Below the pieces are notes generated by a model. That model worked only from the letters and a program-made list of their open reading frames with translations. It was not told the origin of the DNA and made no database searches. A DNA stretch of 19,450 nt from Nitrospirota bacterium (lineage in GTDB: Bacteria > Nitrospirota > Nitrospiria > Nitrospirales > UBA8639): assembly GCA_029879555.1 (NCBI GenBank), contig JAOUQB010000008.1:1-19450 (forward strand), in the 5' to 3' direction. A program made the position numbers and the translations under genes. Positions 14,430 to 19,450 of this stretch are shown here, in pieces; within the stretch, counting starts at the first letter, position 1; each line of letters opens with the position of its first letter.

Positions 14430-14780
14430 GATGTTTTCTCCTTTGTTGGTTGTTGAAACTTGGCTTCTCACAAGGAACGGAAGCCAATTTCATCAACCCG
14501 GAGAAAATGGTTCAGGCGAGCGCCGCCGCGCCGGGTGAGCAGCCGAACATGACAGGAATGGAAGGGACTGAAATGGATGGCGTGGGCGGTGCCGGGCGCA
14601 AGGCCCTGAAAAAACCATGAACGACAATACGAAGGGCAGGGGCCAATTTTAGGGAGTGCTAAACATCACGGAAAAGATTTGATCGGCCTTCACGGGCAAT
14701 CTCGGGCATCAAGGAAAACGGCCATTTTCCCCAGAATGACAGAAAACACTCACATGGAGGAAACAGGAAGGAAAGGGCGG
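14430..14780. other. Intergenic stretch with an 8-bp hairpin
   Basis: A perfect inverted repeat TTGGCTTC/GAAGCCAA occurs at 14460-14467 and 14480-14487 in the leader of the 83-aa gene; it may terminate transcription from the 76-aa gene or regulate the leader. A 37-codon plus-strand frame at 14507-14620 has GGAG 5 bases before its ATG but an Ala/Gly-rich low-complexity product. I do not call it a gene. Nothing else is visible. Confidence 0.45.
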
Positions 14781-15011
14781 CTAGGCGGTGCCTTTTTTCG
14801 GTTCTTGATACGTGTCTGGATGGCGGCGGCGCATTTCATCTTCCACGGCTCGTTCAAGCATGGCTTCAATTGCGTCTTCCTTGGTCGGGGCTGTCCCGGC
14901 ATAAATCATTTTACGGCCCTGTTTATCAATGAAGAATTTGTTCCCGCATTCATCCGTCTGAAGGTTTTTAAAAAATTCGGCTTCCTGTGGAGAACGGTTG
15001 TCTGTGGCCAT
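14781..15011 (-). CDS. Small hypothetical protein, 76 aa
   Basis: The protein begins MATDNRSPQEAEFFKNLQTD and continues ECGNKFFIDKQGRKMIYAGT, then two amphipathic segments ending EDEMRRRHPDTYQEPKKG. There is no membrane segment, metal site or known domain that I can name. The HPD near the C-terminus is followed at once by TYQEP and lacks the helix-PF-helix context of a J domain, so I do not count it with the J-like modules. No clear ribosome-binding site precedes the ATG. The next minus-strand material upstream is an HTH remnant ending 19 bases before the ATG, so this gene may have lost or replaced its original promoter region. It is a small accessory gene on the same strand as the DUF6908-like pair. 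Confidence 0.6.
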   Translation of the reverse strand: MATDNRSPQEAEFFKNLQTDECGNKFFIDKQGRKMIYAGTAPTKEDAIEAMLERAVEDEMRRRHPDTYQEPKKGTA

Positions 15012-15029
15012 GAAGAATTTGTAACGCTT

Positions 15030-15128
15030 TCACTTTGAAAGAGTCAAATACCGATAGACGGACGATTTGCTGATGCCTAGCAGACATTCGATGATGTGAT
15101 AATCGTCGTTGTAGAAAACGCGATGGTA
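15030..15128 (-). pseudogene. Remnant of a helix-turn-helix protein (C-terminus)
   Basis: An open minus-strand stretch of 32 codons ends in a stop at 15030. It contains DDYHIIECLLGISKSSVYRY followed by LTLSK, a good helix-turn-helix recognition pattern of the type at the C-terminus of serine recombinases and small regulators (LLGISKSSVYRYL). It is preceded in frame by a stop codon and has no start codon, so only the end of a gene survives. It lies between the 76-aa gene and chlorite dismutase, and may mark a rearrangement at which the cargo was joined. Confidence 0.55.
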
Positions 15129-15176
15129 TCAGGTTCTATCTTGCATTAGGGAGAACTTGATTGAAGGATCTTTTTT

Positions 15177-15213
15177 GGTGGTTCCTGCTTAATGGTGTTG
15201 GGCAGGAACCACC
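15177..15213. repeat. Perfect 12-bp inverted repeat downstream of cld
   Basis: GGTGGTTCCTGC (15177-15188) and GCAGGAACCACC (15202-15213) are exact complements separated by 13 bases. The run of T's is on the plus-strand 5' side (15171-15176), so in the cld transcript the hairpin is followed by A's, not U's. It is therefore not a standard intrinsic terminator. It may still stabilise the 3' end of the cld message or be a protein-binding dyad. Confidence 0.7.
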
Positions 15214-15249
15214 GTGAAGCCATCCTGTTTATCAATCAGTCAACAAGCA

Positions 15250-16017
15250 TTATTTTGCCAATAAGGCTCCCACCTCGTTCCAAGATTTCAACGTTCCTAA
15301 CACGGTAGGGCTTCCAAGTCGGATGTTATATTTATCTTCCTTGACCATGCGAAGGGCCAAAACCAGATTATTGAAATCCTCCAAGTTATTGGTTTCAAAG
15401 ATGGTAATAAAATCGGCATCGGCCAATCCTGTGGCATGGAAGAGTTTCCGCTTGACCGTTTTTAAGTAGGCGATGGTGGGCACCGTGTGCTCCCGAATTA
15501 ACGCCACACGGTCTTCCTTCGATAGATTCCACCATTCCGCGCTTTTTCTGGTGGGCATCATAATCATGTAGGTCGATGGATCACCCTCATATTTGGCGGC
15601 TTTGAGTTGAGCCAAGAGGTCCGGGAAATCTGGCGCATAATTCAACCCTTTAGTGATGCCGCTGATGGTGAATTCCAAATCGAGGTGGCGTCCTAGCCCT
15701 GTCCCTGCAAGCTGAGTGAGCAGTTCCTGATTGATCTTCGCCTCCGAGGATTGGAGCCGAATGAGGAAATGGGAATCGGTTGTCAATCCATACGTCCAAT
15801 ACGAATCGAAGGTGATCCGATCCTTAAAGGACTCAACCAGCGCTGTTGCTTCCTGAACCCCTTTGGTCTTTTCGTCAGAAGATAGCGTAGTCCAGGTCGG
15901 TTCAACCTCGAACAAAGCAAACGTGCCATGCACTGGGGCGTCTGCCGCGATGGTTCGCTCTGGATTGCCCGCAAAAAACACCAAGACACTCATCAATACA
16001 AAGGTGAAAATCTGCAT
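15250..16017 (-). CDS. cld: Periplasmic chlorite dismutase (heme, clade I)
   Basis: Chlorite dismutase converts chlorite to chloride and O2. The 255-aa protein has a signal peptide (about residues 1-25: a hydrophobic core FTFVLMSVLVFF and a probable cut near TIAADA). The mature part matches the long, pentameric clade I enzymes: the motif RLGRHLx (here GTGLGRHL) near 105-112, SAEWWNLS at 159-166, and a C-terminal heme domain. The proximal heme ligand is H177 in REHTVP, the distal catalytic arginine is R190 in VKRKL (13 residues later, as in characterised enzymes), and E227 in VKE is the His partner. All three are present. FETNNLEDFNNL and GSPTVLGTL are also family blocks. AAGGAGGGGG lies 5 bases before the ATG. 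It sits alone as cargo between an HTH remnant and a recombinase. Sequence type fits Nitrospira-like and perchlorate-reducer enzymes. Confidence 0.95.
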   Translation of the reverse strand: MQIFTFVLMSVLVFFAGNPERTIAADAPVHGTFALFEVEPTWTTLSSDEKTKGVQEATALVESFKDRITFDSYWTYGLTTDSHFLIRLQSSEAKINQELLTQLAGTGLGRHLDLEFTISGITKGLNYAPDFPDLLAQLKAAKYEGDPSTYMIMMPTRKSAEWWNLSKEDRVALIREHTVPTIAYLKTVKRKLFHATGLADADFITIFETNNLEDFNNLVLALRMVKEDKYNIRLGSPTVLGTLKSWNEVGALLAK

Positions 16018-16381
16018 TAAAACCCCCTCCTTAAAAGGTAAAGAAATGGTGGATAACTATAGGATGTCTACCGATAGCGTATTACGTTACAGGGTATTTT
16101 TTCCAGAGGAAAATGGCTCACTTTGATTTCTGAAACATAGGAAAGCCGTTTCCTTTAAAGTGATTATGTATCGCATGGAAGCGTTGGGGTAGCTGAGCCG
16201 TGTCGGGTCTGGGCACCGCCCAGCGGCAATCGAAGATGAGGCTTGAAGAAATACGCATCCAAGAACGTTCCTAGGTCGTGAACCAGACACATGTTGATTA
16301 AGAGTTTCTGCTCTCTAAAAACTATGTGACAAAAAACAATCCAACCATTCCGACAGTGTCAGCTTGGGCACAGGTTAACAG

Positions 16382-16403
16382 TCCGCTCTCGGCCGAGAGC
16401 GGA
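16382..16403. repeat. 22-bp perfect palindrome
   Basis: TCCGCTCTCGG followed at once by CCGAGAGCGGA, self-complementary over 22 bases with no spacer. It lies about 190 bases before the dif-like site and 280 before the recombinase gene. It could be an operator for a dimeric regulator or a recombinase accessory site; no T-run follows, so it is not a terminator. Confidence 0.75.
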
Positions 16404-16573
16404 AGTCCAGTAAACATATAAGGATAGCTTTCTTGCTTTCAGTTTTAATTTTTGCTTTAGTTAAAATCCAAAATAGGAACTCCTTTTTAACCCAGGTCTT
16501 TTTCACGCAATTTTGGCTTTTCTTGGAATCTGCCTGAAACCAGAAATGAAACAGCGGAAACCCTGACCTTGCT

Positions 16574-16601
16574 CTATAGCATAAAGGCCGTTATGCTATA
16601 C
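16574..16601. other. dif-like Xer/tyrosine recombinase core site
   Basis: CTATAGCATAA, a 6-base spacer AGGCCG, then TTATGCTATAC. The inner ten bases of each arm are exact complements (16575-16584 and 16591-16600). Two 11-bp arms around 6 bp, with inner ends GCATAA and TTATG, is the layout of E. coli dif (GGTGCGCATAA, six bases, TTATGTTAAAT). It lies 29 bases before the start of the tyrosine recombinase gene. I found no second GCATAA-6-TTATG copy in the window. Confidence 0.7.
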
Positions 16602-16629
16602 TGCTAGCTGAGTAGGGGAGGAGGAGAAC

Positions 16630-17634
16630 CTGAGCACAGACGTTTCTATATTAGAGGGAAGCCCATTGCCCCGAAGGATGGAGGCCTTCGCGGTTCCCGC
16701 CATTATTCAGGAGGCCGGGCCGGAGGCCTTTCGACGCTTCCTCGAATTCTTTACCGCCCAAATCCGTAATCGCAATACCCGCGAAGCCTATGCCCGAGCC
16801 GTGAGCCAGTTTTTTGGATGGCTGCACGAACATGGGATTGTCTGCCTAGCGGATATTCAACCCGTCCATATCGCGGCCTGGGTGGAAGGGAAAACCCAGA
16901 CGCAAAACCCACAAACCGTCAAACAACATTTGGCCGCCGTCAAAAAGCTCTTTGACTGGCTGGTGATCGGACAGATTGTCCCGTCGAATCCAGCCACCGT
17001 GGTGAAAGGCCCCAAGTATTCTTATTCCAAAGGGAAGACCCCCATTCTGTTGGCCTCGGATGCACGGCGATTTCTTGAAAGTTTCTCAGGCGGTTCAATC
17101 AGTGTGCTGCGTGATCGCGCGTTGATCGCGCTCATGACCTATACCTTTGCCCGAATTAGTGCGGCCCTGGCCATGAACGTCAACGACGTATTTGTCCAAC
17201 ACCATCGGCTGTGGGTGCGGTTGCATGAGAAAGGCGGCAAATACCTGGAGATGCCATGCCACCACAATTTGGAACTCTATCTAAAAGAGTATATGAATGC
17301 TGGCGGGATGGAAAACGATCCCAAAGGGCCACTGTTCAGGCGATTGAATGGCGGACGAAAGCCGGAGACACAGGCCCTGACCCGAAGTCGATTGCATCGA
17401 ACAGAAGCACTCCTGATGATTAAGCGACGAGCGAATAAGGCTGGGATTGAAAATCCTGGGATGTGTAATCATTCATTCCGAGGAACCGGCATCACCGCGT
17501 ATCTCTCGAACCCTGAAGCGAAACTCGAACATGCGCAAACGATGGCTGGTCATGCCGACCCTAAAACCACTCGTCTCTATGATCGACGCTCGGAAGTGTT
17601 GTCCTTGGATGAAGTGGAGCGGATTGGCATCTAA
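16630..17634 (+). CDS. Tyrosine recombinase/integrase, XerC/D-like
   Basis: Breaks and rejoins DNA through a covalent phosphotyrosine, probably at the adjacent dif-like site. Counted from the TTG at 16666, the N-terminal SAM-like domain spans about 22-115 (FLEFFTAQIRNRNTREAYAR). All six catalytic residues are visible: R163 (FARISA), K192 (KGGK), H269 and R272 (HSFRGTGIT), H296 (GHADPK) and Y305 (RLYDRR). The last helix ends near LDEVERIGI. I extend the start to CTG at 16630 because a very strong ribosome-binding site (GGAGGAG) is 4-8 bases before it. The upstream peptide STDVSILEGSPLPRR looks like a normal recombinase N-terminus, and the frame has a stop at 16609. TTG 16666 and ATG 16678 lack such sites. 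This gives 334 aa. CTG starts are rare, so the start is less certain than the gene. Confidence 0.92.
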   Translation: MSTDVSILEGSPLPRRMEAFAVPAIIQEAGPEAFRRFLEFFTAQIRNRNTREAYARAVSQFFGWLHEHGIVCLADIQPVHIAAWVEGKTQTQNPQTVKQHLAAVKKLFDWLVIGQIVPSNPATVVKGPKYSYSKGKTPILLASDARRFLESFSGGSISVLRDRALIALMTYTFARISAALAMNVNDVFVQHHRLWVRLHEKGGKYLEMPCHHNLELYLKEYMNAGGMENDPKGPLFRRLNGGRKPETQALTRSRLHRTEALLMIKRRANKAGIENPGMCNHSFRGTGITAYLSNPEAKLEHAQTMAGHADPKTTRLYDRRSEVLSLDEVERIGI

Positions 17635-17774
17635 CGAACCTTCCCAGAAAGAAGCCACCTACCGACGAGCTTCGGCACACCTGAGAAAGACTATTATCAG
17701 ATATGGCTTGCTGGTCAAGACAGAATAGAAAACAAGGCGGGATTTCTTGTAGGGTTTGAGGGAAAGGAGTCATG

Positions 17775-18017
17775 ATGAACAAAGACCAAGATGAGAAGAT
17801 GAGTGAGTTTGCAACGGCGATGACCAGAATTGTTCGGGAGTCTGGGATGGACCCACACGAAGCGTATGCACTGATGGTGTATTACGGGATTCAGCGAACC
17901 GCAGAAGAACGCGGAATGAAAGAAGCATGGGAAATGGTAATGTTTGCGGCAGAAGGATACGGCAACCTGCAATTTGGTCTGAGCGGGAAAGAACCGGGTC
18001 AGCAGACATGGAATTAG
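17775..18017 (+). CDS. Small hypothetical protein, 80 aa
   Basis: An acidic, helical protein with MNKDQDEKMSEFATAMTRIV, then HEAYALMVYYGIQRTAEERG and MKEAWEMVMFAAEGYG. I recognise no family. No membrane segment or metal site is visible, and the helical heptad-like spacing suggests a small alpha-helical bundle. Of two adjacent ATGs (17772 and 17775), the second is 5 bases after GGAG and the first only 2, so I chose 17775. It lies 140 bases after the recombinase on the same strand and about 210 before the endonuclease, with no terminator seen in the first gap. A recombinase-linked small protein could be a directionality factor, but it is acidic rather than basic, which argues against that. Confidence 0.6.
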   Translation: MNKDQDEKMSEFATAMTRIVRESGMDPHEAYALMVYYGIQRTAEERGMKEAWEMVMFAAEGYGNLQFGLSGKEPGQQTWN

Positions 18018-18059
18018 GAAAAGGAGCGGGACGGCTATTCCGGTTCTCATTTTGGGTAC

Positions 18060-18151
18060 ACCCTATTTGAGAGTAAGTCACCTAGACGAGAAAGCCGCTA
18101 AATATGCGGGTTTTGAAAGTCGATTTTCGGGGGGACCCTATTTGAGAGTAA
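18060..18151. repeat. Two 17-bp direct repeats upstream of the endonuclease
   Basis: ACCCTATTTGAGAGTAA occurs exactly twice, at 18060-18076 and 18135-18151, 75 bases apart (about seven helical turns). The first copy follows TTTTGGGTAC and the second GGGGGG. They lie 79 bases upstream of the endonuclease gene. This could be an operator pair for that gene, or a duplicated end left by insertion. Confidence 0.75.
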
Positions 18152-18229
18152 AAAGGTATGTTTATCTAGGAAAGGTTTTTTTGAAGGGGATTAGGGCATC
18201 CATTACTATTTACCTAAGGAGTAAAAGAT

Positions 18230-19195
18230 ATGGCGCAACAAGCTTTCGTACTGAGAATATCACCAAATGGAATTGACGGGGTTCCTGAAGCCTTAGCTAG
18301 TAATCAGATCATTATCGGTTGGGCTGAGGCGAAGGGATTGCTTAATGAAAATCTGTCTTGGGAAAAGTTTCGCACTATAGTTAGTGACACGTATTACGCC
18401 GATCAAGAAAATATGAGAAAGGCTAGTGCCGCTAGCGGACACCTGTGGCGGTTTATAAGGGAAATGAATATAGGAGACCTTCTGGCAGTCCCCTGCGGTT
18501 CAGACTTTTATGTCGCGGAGGTGTCTGACCCCGCAACGTATGATGAATCAAAAGTAAAAGATGACACTGCATATCGACGCAACGTCAATTGGCTGAATGA
18601 CAAGAAGCCTATTCCGCGCTCTCTAGCTAGATCAGCGCTTATCTCAAGAATGAAAACGCAGGGCACATGTGCTTATGCATCGGATTTATTACCCGAAATC
18701 AAGGAATGTTTAGAAATTGCGAAAACTGGCTCCAAGCCAGCATTCCAGAGTGATTTACAATCAAGGCTCATTCGCGAAACCCTTGATGAAATTAGAAGTG
18801 GCCGGATTCATAGTTATGGGTTTGAAAATCTTATTCATAATGTTTTGGTCGGGCTAGGCGCAGTTGAAGCCCGAATAGTTCCTCGGAGCCAAGACAAAGG
18901 AGCGGATATAGTTGCGACATTCAAGGTGGCAGGTGCATTTAGATATATTTTGGCTGTTCAAGCGAAGCATTGGCAGCCTGAGCCTCCCGTTGGGAAAGAA
19001 GTTGTAGAGCAACTTATTAATGGCATAGAAGCAGAATCAGCGAATTTGGGAATGATTGTTACCTCTGGAACGGTGTCAGAAGAGGCGGTAACTCTTGCGG
19101 AGCAATTTTTCGAAGATAAGGGAATAAAGATTGAGCTAGTAGATGGTGACCAGTTTGCAAAGCTTATTGTTGAGCATGGTATTAAATCGAGTTAA
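18230..19195 (+). CDS. Mrr-type restriction endonuclease with N-terminal reader-like domain
   Basis: 321 aa. Residues 27-105 (IIIGWAEAKGLL, then HLWRFIREMNIGDLLAVPCG and FYVAEVSD) resemble an EVE/PUA-like or specificity-type domain that senses modified bases, from memory of type IV enzymes. The catalytic Mrr domain spans about 195-315: FENLIHNVLVGLGAVEARIV, then the aspartate of DKGADIV (D226) and the QxK pair Q244/K246 in LAVQAKHW. The later blocks GMIVTSGTVSEEA and IELVDGDQFAKLI are also typical. The D...QxK core is the Mg-dependent nuclease site. Role: defence against modified foreign DNA, probably type IV. AAGGAG is 7 bases before the ATG. No methyltransferase lies in the window, which fits a modification-dependent enzyme. 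The N-terminal call is less secure than the nuclease call. Confidence 0.85.
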   Translation: MAQQAFVLRISPNGIDGVPEALASNQIIIGWAEAKGLLNENLSWEKFRTIVSDTYYADQENMRKASAASGHLWRFIREMNIGDLLAVPCGSDFYVAEVSDPATYDESKVKDDTAYRRNVNWLNDKKPIPRSLARSALISRMKTQGTCAYASDLLPEIKECLEIAKTGSKPAFQSDLQSRLIRETLDEIRSGRIHSYGFENLIHNVLVGLGAVEARIVPRSQDKGADIVATFKVAGAFRYILAVQAKHWQPEPPVGKEVVEQLINGIEAESANLGMIVTSGTVSEEAVTLAEQFFEDKGIKIELVDGDQFAKLIVEHGIKSS

Positions 19196-19291
19196 CAAAG
19201 TGCTCAAATTTAACCAGTTTAATGGAAGCGTGAAAGTAAAATGTAACCGACGACCCCATTCTGTTACATCGAGCTTGAAACTAGAGAAAAG

Positions 19292-19450
19292 CTACGGGCT
19301 GGGATGCGGTTGAGGAGGTGACAATTGCCCTTGGTCGGCAAAACTGTAATGCGTGTGTTCACCGATAATGACGTGATCGAGGAGAGTAATACCTAACAAC
19401 GTCCCAGCCTCGGATAATCGCTTGGTTAGAGCATGGTCTTCCGGGCTTGG
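19292..19450 (-). CDS. radC: C-terminus of a RadC-family protein (partial)
   Basis: Only the last 52 codons lie in the window; the gene continues beyond the right edge. The visible sequence starts PSPEDHALTKRLSEAGTLLG, then ITLLDHVIIGEHTHYSFADQ and a proline-rich tail PPQPHPSP. PSPEDxxLTxRLxEAGxLLG-x-x-LLDHVIIG is the signature C-terminus of RadC/DUF2466 proteins, a JAB/MPN-like metallopeptidase fold found on many plasmids and genomic islands. The Zn-binding histidines of the family lie just upstream of PSxxD and are outside the window. RadC's old link to DNA repair is doubtful; its role is not established. It is convergent with the endonuclease. Confidence 0.88.
   Translation of the reverse strand, partial: PSPEDHALTKRLSEAGTLLGITLLDHVIIGEHTHYSFADQGQLSPPQPHPSP

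Larger units (their letters stand above)
16018..16629. other. Gene-free region between cld and the recombinase
   Basis: About 610 bases without a credible gene. It contains the leader of cld (GGAGG at its edge), a 22-bp perfect palindrome at 16382-16403 and a dif-like site at 16574-16601, each listed separately. A TATAGT that could be a -10 box for cld lies about 45 bases before its ATG on the minus strand, but no matching -35 was found. Confidence 0.6.

Noticed and set aside
14507..14620. 37-codon plus-strand frame with GGAG before its ATG
   Set aside because: Product is Ala/Gly-rich low complexity and opposite to the gene order around it; not enough support to call a gene.
14781..14860. 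HPD in the 76-aa protein as a fifth J module
   Set aside because: HPD here is followed at once by TYQEP and lacks the preceding L-x-x-PF helix pattern that the four real modules share.
15177..15213. Standard terminator for cld at the 12-bp dyad
   Set aside because: On the cld strand the stem is followed by A's rather than U's, so it was recorded only as a repeat.
16087..16290. 67-codon minus-strand frame upstream of cld
   Set aside because: Cys/Ser-rich shadow-like composition, no ribosome-binding site and no homologous pattern.

Overview
This window looks like part of a mobilizable plasmid, or an integrated plasmid-like element, from a Gram-negative bacterium. It carries an iteron origin with its initiator, an overlapping parA/partner/rep operon, a MobQ-type relaxase with an IncQ-like nic site, a VirD4-type coupling protein, several small plasmid-type proteins, a tyrosine recombinase next to a dif-like site, and cargo genes. 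The periplasmic chlorite dismutase resembles the enzymes of Nitrospira and perchlorate-reducing or nitrite-oxidizing Proteobacteria. The host is therefore plausibly Nitrospirota or Proteobacteria, but the sequence alone does not decide it. No T4SS channel (virB/trb) genes are present.

Layout. 1-930: the partial end of a membrane-anchored DUF6680-like protein and two small minus-strand genes. 1651-2078: eleven iterons (origin of replication). 2077-4104: minus-strand operon parA > ribbon-helix-helix (RHH) partner > replication initiator, with every junction overlapping. 4117-4459: AT-rich array of about 43 consecutive 8-bp units, a probable centromere and par operator. 4462-6455: divergent relaxase and TraD-like genes around oriT. 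6522-7441: two small genes. 7446-11889 (minus): VirD4/TraG coupling protein followed by a MORN-repeat membrane protein. 12090-13386 (plus): coiled-coil protein, an RHH/J-domain fusion and a small protein, preceded by a structured leader ending in a terminator hairpin. 13686-15011 (minus): three small plasmid proteins. 15030-15128: helix-turn-helix remnant. 15250-16017: chlorite dismutase. 16574-17634: dif-like site and tyrosine recombinase. 17775-19195: small protein and an Mrr-type restriction endonuclease. 19292-19450: C-terminus of a RadC-family protein.

The most unusual observation is a short J-domain-like module (about 45-50 residues, motif L-x-L/I-x-x-PF ... H-x-D ... AY/AF) found four times in three neighbouring proteins. 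It occurs twice at the C-terminus of the coupling protein, once at the N-terminus of the MORN membrane protein, and once (with a canonical HPD) at the C-terminus of the RHH protein. This suggests a dedicated J-module-based assembly or substrate-docking system around the coupling protein. The second is the 8-bp-register array upstream of parA: nine TCGTA boxes all fall in one 8-bp phase.
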